Source: Mannheimia pernigra
Lineage (GTDB): Bacteria; Pseudomonadota; Gammaproteobacteria; Enterobacterales; Pasteurellaceae
Direction: 5' to 3'
DNA length: 64,000 bases
NCBI RefSeq assembly: GCF_013377995.1
Contig: NZ_CP055305.1
Span: 1,798,001 to 1,862,000 of the forward strand
This document shows, piece after piece, positions 26,250 to 35,987 of this stretch. The notes beneath the pieces are model-generated. The model did no database searches, was not told the DNA's origin, and saw only the letters and a program-made list of their open reading frames with translations. How positions within the stretch are numbered: the stretch's first letter is position 1; each line of letters begins with the position of its first letter. The translations under genes and the position numbers were made by a program.

Positions 26250-28583
26250 TTAGTTAATACCGTAAGGCTCGGTGTAAGGAATTATTCCACGTTTTAACAT
26301 TCTTGAAACACCGTTACTATAGTTTGTGCCAAAGCGTAACTCAAAGTTAATGCCAAATTTATTATCGTAGTAGAAATTATTAATGGTATCAGGCAAACCA
26401 ACTGGTGTTGATACTAAACGGCGAGCAACATACACATTCGCAGCCCAACAGCAAGTGTTATAATTTAAAGAAAATTGCCCTTCAACAGGTTTCTTCAATG
26501 CAAGATCATGATAATAGCTCGTCATTACTGACACTTTATCCGTGACCGCCCAGCCCAATACCGCACCAACTTGTTTGATAGATTGATCATATCTATTCGT
26601 ATTTAAGTTTTGATTGATGTAATCCTTGCTTGCATAACGATAGTTAAGCTGAATCAATTTATCTAATTGAGGCTTATGTTGTAATGACATATTCGCCAAA
26701 GCAGTTTGGTTTAAGCGGGTGTCGTATTGATAACTACCATGCCAGTTCCATTTTTTATGGAACTTCCAGTTAGATTCTGCAGCCCATGAGGAAGAACGTT
26801 TTGCAATGCTGTTATCTGATGTATCGCCAATTTTTGATGGGCTTAAATAATATGTTTGACCTACACTCAAGTTAAACACTTCTTCAGCCGTTTCATTATT
26901 AAAGAATCGAGTTGTTCCACCAGCTGTAATTAAATTTGCCGAAGAAATTCGATCTAAACCACTATAGCGACGATCGTTAAACAGCGAGAAATAATCATTT
27001 TGCAACATAGCGGAATCATAACCTAAACTCACACTTCTCTGGTCTTTAGAGCCAATACCACTTTGATTTTTATATGGACGGTAAATATATTGCAATCTTG
27101 GCTCAACCGTTTGATTAAAGCCAGAGAAAAACTGTTTATCTGATTCTAAAATAGTTTTGAAATCTAATTTAATTTGAGGGATTACACGGCTTACACGCTT
27201 CTTAACATCCTCCGTGCTTTCACTCCCTTTAGTTTGCAAATAGTGCGTTGCATACAACTTTGTTTCTGAATTCAAACTACCATAGCGATTAGCTAATGGG
27301 AAACTCAACGCTGGCTCAGCATGGAAACGCCACGCTTTTGGCATAAGTTTACTATTATTTTCAAAACGAGCTGCTTGAGCGAAAAATGTCACATTACCAT
27401 CTTTAATGACATTATGCTTATAGTAGTTAAAGTCAACTTGTGGAAGCACACGGTAAGGTGCAATATTTAATTCATCAAACGTTTGGAATTTTTTTCCTGA
27501 AATCGACAAATTATAGTTTGGCTGATAATACCCTAATGTAAAATTCTGAGTTGCATAACCATCTGTACTTCTACCATAAGCAGAATCAAAATCAGAGAAA
27601 TAACGCCTATCACTTACTTTGGTATAATCTACAGAGAAACGCCAATTCGTTAATAAATCGATTATATGACGCCAATGAAGTAAATAACGCTTACGATCAT
27701 TATTTTCTGGCTGGTATTCAGTTAAACTATCCTTTGCCATATACTCTGTTGCGACTAAGCCTTGACCCATTCGGCTTAAATAGCGAAACGCTGGACTAAT
27801 TTGCCAGCCACGACGAGAGTAATATGTTGGTGTAATAGTTGCATCCATATTCGGTGCAATATTCCAATAAAATGGTTGTGAATAAGTCCAACCGTTTTTA
27901 TTTGAACGCTCAAAACTTGGAACGAGTAAACCTGAGCGACGGCGATCGCCAATCGGGAATTGCAGGTAAGGCGAATAAAAAACAGGCACGCCAAGCACTT
28001 TAAAACGAGCGTGCCACATTTCTGCGTATTCCTCTTCCACATATTGAATCATCTCATTAGCTTCAATTTTCCAAGCATTATCATCTGGTAAACAAGAGGT
28101 AAAACTCGCATTTTTTAGCGTACGTTTATTGTTACCAAACTCACCATATTCCGCTGTACCTCGACCTTGTCTGCCTACTAATTGATAGTTCGCATTACTT
28201 AATCTCGCATCTTTTGATAAAAGATAAATGCTGGCATCCGTTCCTGTGGCTTGAATCAAATTATCTTGATAATTAAAGTTACCTTGCAAATATGCCATAC
28301 GAGCATTTTCGCCATCTTGTTCAACTCGAACTTGATCTGCCCAAATCGAACGATTGCCCTGTTTGATCGTTACGTTACCAGTATAGGTCGCATCACGAGG
28401 CTGATTAATCGCAGCACTATCTGATTCAATAGTAACAGGCATTTTAAGCTGATCGCCCTCAACCACTTCTCCTTTAAATTGAGGTACACCAAGCAAACAT
28501 TGTTGCTTTAAATCAGACACTGCATAATTGCTGTAACAAGCTGCTATTACAGCAAAAGAAAGTAAGCTATAACGCTGTTTCAT
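26250..28583 (-). CDS. lptD: LPS-assembly outer membrane protein LptD
   Basis: A 777-residue outer-membrane protein. Residues 1-23 are a signal peptide (ending YAVS). The N-terminal beta-jellyroll (OstA domain) has ATYTGNVTIKQGNRSIWADQVRVEQDG near 65-92; the C-terminal 550 residues are the 26-strand barrel with many aromatic-rich strands. Cysteines at about 29, 164 and a CC pair near 709-710 could form the long-range disulfides of LptD. It inserts LOS into the outer leaflet with LptE. It is downstream of hemN on the same strand. Confidence 0.95.
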   Translation of the reverse strand: MKQRYSLLSFAVIAACYSNYAVSDLKQQCLLGVPQFKGEVVEGDQLKMPVTIESDSAAINQPRDATYTGNVTIKQGNRSIWADQVRVEQDGENARMAYLQGNFNYQDNLIQATGTDASIYLLSKDARLSNANYQLVGRQGRGTAEYGEFGNNKRTLKNASFTSCLPDDNAWKIEANEMIQYVEEEYAEMWHARFKVLGVPVFYSPYLQFPIGDRRRSGLLVPSFERSNKNGWTYSQPFYWNIAPNMDATITPTYYSRRGWQISPAFRYLSRMGQGLVATEYMAKDSLTEYQPENNDRKRYLLHWRHIIDLLTNWRFSVDYTKVSDRRYFSDFDSAYGRSTDGYATQNFTLGYYQPNYNLSISGKKFQTFDELNIAPYRVLPQVDFNYYKHNVIKDGNVTFFAQAARFENNSKLMPKAWRFHAEPALSFPLANRYGSLNSETKLYATHYLQTKGSESTEDVKKRVSRVIPQIKLDFKTILESDKQFFSGFNQTVEPRLQYIYRPYKNQSGIGSKDQRSVSLGYDSAMLQNDYFSLFNDRRYSGLDRISSANLITAGGTTRFFNNETAEEVFNLSVGQTYYLSPSKIGDTSDNSIAKRSSSWAAESNWKFHKKWNWHGSYQYDTRLNQTALANMSLQHKPQLDKLIQLNYRYASKDYINQNLNTNRYDQSIKQVGAVLGWAVTDKVSVMTSYYHDLALKKPVEGQFSLNYNTCCWAANVYVARRLVSTPVGLPDTINNFYYDNKFGINFELRFGTNYSNGVSRMLKRGIIPYTEPYGIN

Positions 28584-28604
28584 TATTTTTCCTTTCTGAA
28601 TGGG

Positions 28605-28732
28605 AACAAGCGGTCATTTTTTAAATGATTTTTCACTTGCAACACGGCATCTCACTTAGCCGTGGGTAAAGCCAACGTTCAAAGTAAAGTAGGTGCTTTT
28701 TGCAAATTTTCACAAAAAAATGACCGCTTGTT
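28605..28732. repeat. inverted uptake-signal pair between hemN and lptD
   Basis: Perfect 18-base arms at 28605-28622 and 28715-28732 (outer bases AACAAGCGGTCATTTTTT) are 92 bases apart. The right arm starts just after the hemN stop, the left arm ends 22 bases before lptD. On the minus strand the pair may end hemN transcription or fold in the lptD leader. Confidence 0.75.
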
Positions 28733-28734
28733 TA

Positions 28735-30102
28735 TTAAATAATACGGGAGAACTGCTGTCTTCTCGCTAATTGTCTTGAATAAACATCAAAACATAAACA
28801 AATGTTGCGGATTAATAAACGTCCTCGTGGTAACACCACAATACCATCATCATTAATCACTAATAATTCATCTTCAGCTAACGGTTTTAAGAAAGCAAAA
28901 TCTTCAGCAAAATAAGTATTAAAATCAATGCCGTACTGCGTTTCAATGATTGCAAAATCTAATTTGAAGTTACAAATCAAGGCTTTAATCACATCACGAC
29001 GAATACAGTCATCTTGCGTAAGGGCAATGCCTTTATGCAACGCAATACCGTTGGTTTCAATATCTGCATAATATTGTTGTAACTCTTTGCGGTTTTGGGC
29101 GTAGGTATCGCCCAATAAGCTAATTGCCGAAACGCCTATGCCTAATAAATCGCACTCTTCTTGTGTGGTGTAGCCTTGAAAATTACGGTGTAAAATACCT
29201 TTGTCTTGGGCAATGGCTAATTCATCATTTGGTTTAGCGAAATGATCCATACCGATAAATTTATAGCCATTTTCACCTAAAAATTCGATCGATTTTTGTA
29301 AAATCGTTAATTTTGTTTCTGCTGCTGGCAATAAGTCTTCTTTAATTTTCACTTGAGCAGCAAAGCGACTTGGCAAATGTGCATAGTTAAACACACTCAT
29401 ACGATCTGGATTTAGTTCCACCACACGTTGTAGTGTGTACATAAAACTTTCTACATTTTGCTTTGGCAAGCCATAAATTAAATCCACATTCGTGGAAATA
29501 AATCCTAACTCCTTTGCTCGTTTCATTAAAGCAAAAATAAACTCTTCATCTTGCTCACGATTGACTAAAGCTTGAACTTCTTTGTCGAAATCTTGAATTC
29601 CCATACTGATTCGGTTAAAACCGATAGCTTGAAGGTGATCCAACATATTCAGTTCAATTTCACGCGGGTCCATCTCAATACTAATTTCAGCATCTTCGCT
29701 AATTTCAAAATGAGATCGTAACATCTGCATCAGACGTGCTGATTGATCTTCATCTAAATAAGTGGGTGTACCGCCACCCCAGTGAATTTGCGTCACCAAA
29801 CGGTGAGTAAATAATGGTGCACGGGTTTTAATTTCACGCTCTAAATAATCTAAATAGATTTCAACCTTATGGCGATGGCGGGTAATTATCTTATTACAGC
29901 CACAGAAATAGCATAGCTTATGACAAAACGGAATATGCACATATAGCGAAAGCGGTCGCTCAGGATAACGAGCTGCCGCCGCAATAAAATCATCATTAGT
30001 ATAATGTTCGTTAAACTCCAATGCGGTTGGATAAGAGGTATAACGAGGGCCTGAATGGTTATATTTTTGGATAAGGGCTAAATCCCAAATAATTTCTGAC
30101 AT
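28735..30102 (-). CDS. hemN: oxygen-independent coproporphyrinogen III dehydrogenase
   Basis: A 455-residue radical-SAM enzyme. YVHIPFCHKLCYFCGCNK near 53-70 carries the CxxxCxxC cluster ligands plus the extra Cys of HemN; HWGGGTPTYL near 106-115 is the SAM-binding GGGTP motif. The C-terminal domain with LLGIGVSAISLLGDTYAQN near 319-337 is also conserved. It makes protoporphyrinogen IX under low oxygen. Its ATG overlaps the stop of the DUF2489 gene by one base (TAATG). Confidence 0.95.
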   Translation of the reverse strand: MSEIIWDLALIQKYNHSGPRYTSYPTALEFNEHYTNDDFIAAAARYPERPLSLYVHIPFCHKLCYFCGCNKIITRHRHKVEIYLDYLEREIKTRAPLFTHRLVTQIHWGGGTPTYLDEDQSARLMQMLRSHFEISEDAEISIEMDPREIELNMLDHLQAIGFNRISMGIQDFDKEVQALVNREQDEEFIFALMKRAKELGFISTNVDLIYGLPKQNVESFMYTLQRVVELNPDRMSVFNYAHLPSRFAAQVKIKEDLLPAAETKLTILQKSIEFLGENGYKFIGMDHFAKPNDELAIAQDKGILHRNFQGYTTQEECDLLGIGVSAISLLGDTYAQNRKELQQYYADIETNGIALHKGIALTQDDCIRRDVIKALICNFKLDFAIIETQYGIDFNTYFAEDFAFLKPLAEDELLVINDDGIVVLPRGRLLIRNICLCFDVYSRQLARRQQFSRII

Positions 30103-30572
30103 TAGACTGCCTTTCTCATTGCTTCCACATTTTTTAATAATTGCTCACTCTCGATTTTAATTTCTGTTTCAAGCTCAGCTTCTTTTACTTCTCGCTCTAA
30201 ATCAAGTTTCATTCGTTCATTACGTTTTAAATTTTTGCGTTCTTCTAAAATCGGCATATTTTCAACCACTTGATATAACGACCACATCGCATTATAGTAG
30301 CTTAATTTTTTGCCTAGTACATCTAATAATGGCTTTAAACGTAAAACCCCTTCAGAAAGATCACATTGTTCAGAAATCATTGCTCTGCTAATAATATCAA
30401 TGCTCTCTAAAATACGAAGGTAACGCTCTTTTTGTGATTGTTTCGCTTTTTCAATCAACTCTTGCTCACGCCTTTTTTGTCTCTTCACTTTCATCATTAA
30501 GTGAATAGCATAGCCTGCCATTGAAATCAAAATGAGGGCCGCAAGCACAATCAAGAATATTTTTAGCATCAT
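30102..30572 (-). CDS. DUF2489 family membrane-anchored protein
   Basis: A 156-residue protein with one N-terminal membrane helix (residues 4-27), then a strongly charged, mostly helical cytoplasmic part rich in K, R and E. The pattern ISRAMISEQCDLSEGVLRLKPLLD near 61-84 is typical of DUF2489. Function is not known. The yihI-DUF2489-hemN order recurs in Gammaproteobacteria. It begins 12 bases after yihI and overlaps hemN by one base, so it is part of that operon. Confidence 0.85.
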   Translation of the reverse strand: MMLKIFLIVLAALILISMAGYAIHLMMKVKRQKRREQELIEKAKQSQKERYLRILESIDIISRAMISEQCDLSEGVLRLKPLLDVLGKKLSYYNAMWSLYQVVENMPILEERKNLKRNERMKLDLEREVKEAELETEIKIESEQLLKNVEAMRKAV

Positions 30573-30584
30573 AATGGCTATCCA

Positions 30585-31172
30585 TTAACGGAATTTATTA
30601 ATATCCATAGTTTCGAATTGGCGTAATAACGCATCACCGTTATCACTCTCTTCATCTTCAAATTCAATGCCAAGCTCCGTCATCAACTCATCGATACGAT
30701 CTAGACACTCATTCATAAATTTCTGATCTTCAGAAGATAACGTTTTACCTGCTTCTAAATCATCTAATAATTGATTTAAACACTCGTTATTTTCTAATTG
30801 CTCCAACTCTTGCTCTGGTGAAAGAACTGGTTTTACCGCCTCTACAGGCACAGGCTTAATAGTACGCCCTTTCTCTGGTTGATTTACAAATTCCACCATC
30901 AGTGGGACTTTTTTACGACTACCAATACGTGGATCTTTTACCTCTTTCACTACCGCTTTTTTCTGCTCTGTAGAATCCACATTACGAGAACCTGTTGGCA
31001 AACCCTTATGCTTACGTTTACGTTTTTCCTCACGGGCTAACACATCTAACTCATAACGAGTGAGTTTCAATTTTTTGCCGCCACCTAATTTAGGTGTTGG
31101 CTTCGCTGGTTTATCGGCTTTTCTTGCTGGCATAATATCAGTAATGCGGCGTGTTTTTTTAGTACGGCTCAT
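30585..31172 (-). CDS. yihI: Der GTPase-activating protein YihI
   Basis: A 195-residue hydrophilic protein. The N-terminal 110 residues are very basic (SRTKKTRRITD..., KKLKLTRYELDVLAREEKRKRKHKGLPTGSR near 34-64), the C-terminal 70 acidic (ELEQLENNECLNQLLDDLE near 121-139). YihI stimulates the GTPase Der, which is needed for 50S subunit assembly. It is first in yihI-DUF2489-hemN. Confidence 0.9.
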   Translation of the reverse strand: MSRTKKTRRITDIMPARKADKPAKPTPKLGGGKKLKLTRYELDVLAREEKRKRKHKGLPTGSRNVDSTEQKKAVVKEVKDPRIGSRKKVPLMVEFVNQPEKGRTIKPVPVEAVKPVLSPEQELEQLENNECLNQLLDDLEAGKTLSSEDQKFMNECLDRIDELMTELGIEFEDEESDNGDALLRQFETMDINKFR

Positions 31173-31264
31173 AATTCTTTAATCGATTAATAAAATTTTA
31201 ATAAATCACTATTCTACAGGGAATTAGGTTCCCTTAATAGTATCGTTTTAATTCAGCATTCCCA

Positions 31265-31642
31265 TCAATGATAAGTTTGCACAAAGTACTGGTAGGCTTT
31301 TAACAGTTTTTCAAAATCATCTAAGCCACAAAAAGCAATACTTTCCTCATTATAAAATTGAAAGCCATCTTCCATTTCATTCTCGTCAAAAGCGGTATCT
31401 AAATTATTCGCTTTTGCCATCACCTCATCATAATCAAAATAGAGGCTGTACTCACGACCTTCAAATATACATTCATAATGATTAGGAAAAGCGGCTCTAC
31501 ATTTTTCAATTTCAACAAAAATAGCTTCTAGCTCTTTCGGATTGCCCGTAATTTCCGTATTCAACCAGCGGGCAAATGCTTCGTGATCCATTGAACATTT
31601 TGCCACAACGCCGTGAATACTATGGGTAAATTGATATTCCAT
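31265..31642 (-). CDS. yacL: YacL family (UPF0231) protein
   Basis: A 125-residue soluble protein that starts MEYQFTHSIHGVVAKCSMDHEAFARWLN and contains FEGREYSLYFDYDEVMAKAN near 57-76, both typical of UPF0231. The function is unknown. I chose the ATG at 31642, which has AGGAG at a proper 7-base distance; the ATG at 31648 is only one base from it. It stands alone between yihI and glnE. Confidence 0.9.
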   Translation of the reverse strand: MEYQFTHSIHGVVAKCSMDHEAFARWLNTEITGNPKELEAIFVEIEKCRAAFPNHYECIFEGREYSLYFDYDEVMAKANNLDTAFDENEMEDGFQFYNEESIAFCGLDDFEKLLKAYQYFVQTYH

Positions 31643-31675
31643 ACACATTCTCCTTTTAATCGCTATTATAGCCTA

Positions 31676-31684
31676 ACAAGCGGT
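31676..31684 (+). repeat. intergenic DNA uptake signal (ACAAGCGGT)
   Basis: A nine-base Apl-type core lies between the yacL start and the glnE stop. It is a single copy with no partner close enough to form a hairpin. Confidence 0.8.
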
Positions 31685-31708
31685 TATTTTTTGGAAAAAT
31701 TTTACCAT

Positions 31709-34600
31709 TTAGTTTAATAATCTTTGCCACATTCCACGCACAAATGCCCTCTCTTCAACAAATTCATTGGTATCTACCACGCTGTCTTTTCGGAGTAAGT
31801 TTAAATGGTGAATTTGATTGCGAAGTGAAGTATAACAATGTTTGAGCTGTTCGCTTTCTTTTAAACTTAAAATGCCACATTCAACCGAACTGTCGAAAAT
31901 ACGAACATTATCAGACCATACCGCCATATCCGATTTTTCATTACTGTGAGCTAACACCAAATATTGAGCGATAAATTCAATATCAGTAATGCCGCCTAAA
32001 TCAGTTTTGATATGGAATTTATCGATTGAATGCAAGCTAAGATGCTGATACATCTTCTCCCGCATTTTGCAAATTTCTTGACGTAATTGACCGCTTGTAC
32101 GAGGTAATGCAAGGGAGCTTTGGCGAATGCGTTCAAACTCTTGCTTTAAATGTGCTGCACCAAATACGCATCTTGCTCGTACTAAAGCTTGGCTCTCCCA
32201 CGTCCAAGCCTCATTTTTTTGATAATGTTCATACGCTTTAAACGTACTGACTAAAAGTCCTGCTTCACCCGAAGGGCGAAGTCGCATATCTACGTCATAA
32301 AGCACGCCAGTACTGGTGTTAAGACTAAAAATAGAAGTGATTTTTTGTGCTAACTTTAAGTAAAATTGATGACTTGAAATCTCTTTTTTACCCCCCACGG
32401 TCTGGCCGCCATCAGGGGCATTGTGCAAAAAAACAAGATCCAGATCTGAATTATAACCGAGTTCAATTCCACCTAATTTGCCATAACCAATAACCGCAAA
32501 GCCTTTTTCATCCTCTTCTAAATGCTCTGGTTTTCCAAAACGTTGGCTGACTTGCTTCCAAGCTATATTGACTACCGAGTTGATAATCGCTTCTGCAAGG
32601 TAAGTTAAGTGATCGCTAATTTTCATTACTGGCAATACACCTAAAATATCCGCTGCCGCAATTCGTAAAATTTGTGTTTGTTTAAACTGACGCAAACCAT
32701 CAATTAACGCTTCTTCATCTTCTTCAGGAATGCGAATCAAATAATCCTGCAAGGCAAATTGATATTGTTCAAAAGCCAGCACGTCGGTTAAGCCTCTATG
32801 GCTCATAAGCTCATCAAGTAGCATTGGATGTCGAGCTATCTGTTCCGCAATCATCACCGATTTACTGCATAGCGTTAAAAGCTGGGGCAAGATCTGCTCC
32901 CTTTCTACCATCAATTCAAGATAAGTTGTGCGTGTAGTAATTTTATCTACAATATTCAACAAACGAGGTAAAAGTAACAAATAATCGTCACGCTCAAAAA
33001 GACTGCCTGCTATTTTCGGCATTAAATTGCGTAACACTTCTCGTCCACGTAAGCCGATTGGACGTTTCACCCACTCTTGAAAAGTGGTATAAAAATAACG
33101 GAAAATCTCCTCATAATCGCTTTCTGCAACTTGAGGATAGCCTTTGAGTACGGCAGATAAATCTTCATACGAAATACTATAATTTAAAATATCTTTCCAT
33201 TCTGCTAATTTTTCATTTAATGGACTGCTTTGGTCTTCACTTTCTTCCTCGCCGATCAACTCATTAAAAATGTGGCGAACTTCTTGTTGGTAACCATTTA
33301 AAACGGTTAAAAATCCAGCCCAATCACTAAAAGAATGCTCTATAAAAATAGCATTTTCACTCTTTAAGGCTTGTTGCCAATAGCTTTGGCAAGCAAAGAT
33401 CAGACGAGCTTGATCATCAGAATCTACCGGTAAAGTTTGCGTTTGTTTATCATCTATCGCTTGTAGCACATTCTCTACTTGGCGATAAAAAATATAGGCA
33501 TTGTGCAGTTTTTCTACCTGTGCCTGCGTTAATAAATTAAGCTCGCTTAAGCGAGGAAGTACTTTTAACAAACTACGTTCTTGTAAAATTTTATCTCGCC
33601 CACCACGAACCATCTGGAAAGTTTGCACAATAAATTCAACTTCCCGAATTCCGCCTGCACCAAGTTTTATATTATCGGTTAAGTTACGTCGAACGACCTC
33701 TCGGCTGATTTTTTGCTTCATTTCACGTAGCGATTGGATTGCTGAAAAATCTAAGTAACGACGATAAATAAAGGGTCTGAGCATCTGCTTTAAGTAGCAA
33801 TGGTTAATATTTTCTCTCTCTTCACCTAAAATTTTCGCTTTTATCATCGCATAGCGTTCCCAATCTCGCCCTTGCTCTTGATAATAATCTTCCATTGCCG
33901 CAAAACTGAGCACTAACGCACCATTATCGCCAAAAGGGCGAAGCCGCATATCAGTGCGATACACTAATCCATCAGCGGTAATATCATCTAAAGCTTTAAT
34001 TAAACGCTGTCCGAGTCTGGTAAAGAACTTACTATTTTCAATCGGTTTACGCCCACCTACGGTTTCTCCTACATCGGGGTAAGTAAAAATGAGATCAATA
34101 TCAGAAGAAAAATTTAGCTCTCCGCCACCAAGTTTTCCCATTCCTAAAATCAGCAGCTCCTGCTTTTCTCCTAAGCTATTAATTGGTGTGCCATATTCAG
34201 CGCAACATTTTTCAAATAGCCAATCTCGAGCCGCCAAAATCAAGCTCTCGGCTAAATCAGATAAGCATTGAAACACAAACTCCACTGTTGCAAGTTTGTT
34301 TGATTGAATAAAACTAATCCGAGCCAACTCACAATAACGAAATAAACGCAATGTTTGACTAAGTTGCTCTTCATCTTCAACCTTTGCTAAAAGCTCATTT
34401 AAACGAACAGCATAATTGCTACAATCATTTGGTGTTGGAGGCGAATTAATCCACTGTGCCAATAAATTGGGTTGTGTTTGTACGGTCTGTTTAAACAGAT
34501 TAGACATTGCTATAGCAACAACAAGCGGTTTAATTTGTGCTGAATGTTGCCAATCGGCTGGTAAATCGAATTGAGACTGCGAAAGTAGCGTGGTGAGCAT
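31709..34600 (-). CDS. glnE: bifunctional glutamine synthetase adenylyltransferase/deadenylase
   Basis: A 963-residue protein with two nucleotidyltransferase domains. The N-terminal deadenylase half has GMGKLGGGELNFSSDIDLIF near 153-172; the C-terminal adenylyltransferase half has GYGKLGGIELGYNSDLDLVF near 699-718. Both GGxELxxxSDxDL motifs with their metal Asp pairs are intact. GlnE switches glutamine synthetase off and on in response to PII and glutamine. An uptake signal is read in frame near residue 836 as RTSGQLR. The gene is followed by yacL, with yciI upstream. Confidence 0.95.
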   Translation of the reverse strand: MLTTLLSQSQFDLPADWQHSAQIKPLVVAIAMSNLFKQTVQTQPNLLAQWINSPPTPNDCSNYAVRLNELLAKVEDEEQLSQTLRLFRYCELARISFIQSNKLATVEFVFQCLSDLAESLILAARDWLFEKCCAEYGTPINSLGEKQELLILGMGKLGGGELNFSSDIDLIFTYPDVGETVGGRKPIENSKFFTRLGQRLIKALDDITADGLVYRTDMRLRPFGDNGALVLSFAAMEDYYQEQGRDWERYAMIKAKILGEERENINHCYLKQMLRPFIYRRYLDFSAIQSLREMKQKISREVVRRNLTDNIKLGAGGIREVEFIVQTFQMVRGGRDKILQERSLLKVLPRLSELNLLTQAQVEKLHNAYIFYRQVENVLQAIDDKQTQTLPVDSDDQARLIFACQSYWQQALKSENAIFIEHSFSDWAGFLTVLNGYQQEVRHIFNELIGEEESEDQSSPLNEKLAEWKDILNYSISYEDLSAVLKGYPQVAESDYEEIFRYFYTTFQEWVKRPIGLRGREVLRNLMPKIAGSLFERDDYLLLLPRLLNIVDKITTRTTYLELMVEREQILPQLLTLCSKSVMIAEQIARHPMLLDELMSHRGLTDVLAFEQYQFALQDYLIRIPEEDEEALIDGLRQFKQTQILRIAAADILGVLPVMKISDHLTYLAEAIINSVVNIAWKQVSQRFGKPEHLEEDEKGFAVIGYGKLGGIELGYNSDLDLVFLHNAPDGGQTVGGKKEISSHQFYLKLAQKITSIFSLNTSTGVLYDVDMRLRPSGEAGLLVSTFKAYEHYQKNEAWTWESQALVRARCVFGAAHLKQEFERIRQSSLALPRTSGQLRQEICKMREKMYQHLSLHSIDKFHIKTDLGGITDIEFIAQYLVLAHSNEKSDMAVWSDNVRIFDSSVECGILSLKESEQLKHCYTSLRNQIHHLNLLRKDSVVDTNEFVEERAFVRGMWQRLLN

Positions 34601-34617
34601 AAAATAAGCTTCTTAAG

Positions 34618-34645
34618 GGTGAGGAAAGGCATACACCTTTCCCCA
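34618..34645 (-). terminator. hairpin between yciI and glnE
   Basis: GAGGAAAGG and CCTTTCCCC arms around CATACA can form an 8-10 bp stem in the gap downstream of yciI and just ahead of the glnE start. No U tract follows, so it may be a leader hairpin of glnE rather than a terminator. Confidence 0.45.
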
Positions 34646-34682
34646 CAAAATTTACAAAAAATAAGTAAAATTTGACCGCTTG

Positions 34683-34964
34683 TTAAAACACTCTCTTAAA
34701 CGGTTTAATAATTACATCACCATAAACTCCCGCATCAACGTACGGATCTTCGCTCGCCCATTTTTGTGCGTCTTCAAGCGAATTAAATTCTGCAATTACC
34801 GTAGAACCTGTTACACCTGCCCCATCTTCCGTTGGGTTAGGGCCTGCAATTAATAAACGATCTTCCGCCTGTAATTTTTCTAAACGGGCTAAATGAGCAG
34901 GACGCACTTCTAAACGTTTTTCCAACGTATTCGGATTATCTTGCGCAAAAATGATATAATACAT
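34683..34964 (-). CDS. yciI: YciI family protein
   Basis: A 93-residue protein with the ferredoxin-like YciI fold: YYIIFAQDNPNTLEKRLEVRPAHLARL at the start, AGPNPTEDGAGVTGSTVIAEF near 40-60 and DPYVDAGVYGDVIIKPFKRVF at the end. The active-site His and Asp of the family are in RPAHLARL and DPYV. The function is not settled. I chose the ATG at 34964 with AGGAG ahead; it starts 11 bases past the yciA stop. It closes the yciCBA-yciI operon, and an uptake signal follows its stop. Confidence 0.92.
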   Translation of the reverse strand: MYYIIFAQDNPNTLEKRLEVRPAHLARLEKLQAEDRLLIAGPNPTEDGAGVTGSTVIAEFNSLEDAQKWASEDPYVDAGVYGDVIIKPFKRVF

Positions 34965-34974
34965 ACTATTCTCC

Positions 34975-35430
34975 TTACTCAACTGTAGTTGAGGTAATTA
35001 ATGATAAAGCTTCGTCTAATTCAGGATTATTCTCTCTCGGCACCACACGAGGTTTACCTGCTTTATCAATAGCGACATAGGTAAATAAAGCTTCTGTTAC
35101 TAGAAAACGTTCACGTGTGCCTTCATAAACTTGTTTGATAAACACTTCTACTTTCACTTGCATAGAAGAACGCCCTATGTGCATAAGTTTGCCATAGCAG
35201 CAGACAACATCACCAACAGAAATCGGTCTATGGAAGATCATTTTATCAACCGTAACCGTAACCACTCTGCCTTTTGCTAATTCTTTCGCTAAAATTGCCC
35301 CACCTAAATCCATTTGCGACATAATCCAGCCACCAAAAATATCGCCATTGGCATTGGTGTCTGAAGGCATTGCGAGTGTTCTTAAAATCAATTTACCTTC
35401 GGGAGCTTTTTCATAGGGTTTATTTTTCAT
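34975..35430 (-). CDS. yciA: acyl-CoA thioesterase YciA
   Basis: A 151-residue hotdog-fold thioesterase. LRTLAMPSDTNANGDIFGGWIMSQMDLGGAI near 15-45 includes the catalytic Asn-Gly-Asp loop and the helix that follows. YciA cleaves a broad range of acyl-CoAs. The true start is the ATG at 35430, which lies inside the last codons of yciB (11-base overlap), indicating coupled translation; the longer frame would extend far into yciB. Confidence 0.93.
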   Translation of the reverse strand: MKNKPYEKAPEGKLILRTLAMPSDTNANGDIFGGWIMSQMDLGGAILAKELAKGRVVTVTVDKMIFHRPISVGDVVCCYGKLMHIGRSSMQVKVEVFIKQVYEGTRERFLVTEALFTYVAIDKAGKPRVVPRENNPELDEALSLITSTTVE

Positions 35431-35977
35431 TTTGTTTGTCCTGATTTTCAGCATTTTTAAGGTAAGGGTAAAGTACAAAACCAGTGATGACTATTGCAAT
35501 TAAAGTTAAGCCAATGATACCAAAGGATTTAAAATCAACCCAAATATCTTCTGATAAATATTGGCTAATATAAATATTGAGCAACATACAAATAATAAAG
35601 AAAATTGCCCAGCCTAAGTTGATTTTGTTCCAAACTTGCTCAGGCAAATGAATTTCTTTACCTAATAATTTTTTTATCAGAGGAGCGTTAAACACAAATT
35701 GGCTTACTAACAAAACTAACGCAAAAAGAGAATACACGATGGTAACTTTCCATTGCAGATATTTTACTTCGTTGAAATAAGCACTCAGTAAACCGAAGAA
35801 AATTACGGATCCGCCCATAATCACTTGCTGTTTTTCAATTTTGCCGTAAAGCACTTTTAAAGTAATCATCTGCACAACAGTAGCAACCACAAGTACAATA
35901 GAAGCTATTTGAATGCCACCCATTTTATAAGCGACAAAAAACAGAATCAGTGGAATAAATTCAAGTAACTGTTTCAT
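35420..35977 (-). CDS. yciB: inner membrane-spanning protein YciB (septation protein A)
   Basis: A 185-residue protein with five hydrophobic segments. It starts MKQLLEFIPLILFFVAYKMGGIQIAS, the family start, and holds NEVKYLQWKVTIVYSLFAL near 70-88 and LPEQVWNKINLGWAIFF near 117-133. YciB affects cell length and envelope integrity with YciA and elongasome proteins. GGAGAT precedes the ATG. It starts 10 bases after the restored end of yciC. Confidence 0.93.
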   Translation of the reverse strand: MKQLLEFIPLILFFVAYKMGGIQIASIVLVVATVVQMITLKVLYGKIEKQQVIMGGSVIFFGLLSAYFNEVKYLQWKVTIVYSLFALVLLVSQFVFNAPLIKKLLGKEIHLPEQVWNKINLGWAIFFIICMLLNIYISQYLSEDIWVDFKSFGIIGLTLIAIVITGFVLYPYLKNAENQDKQNEK

Positions 35978-35987
35978 TTAATCTCCA

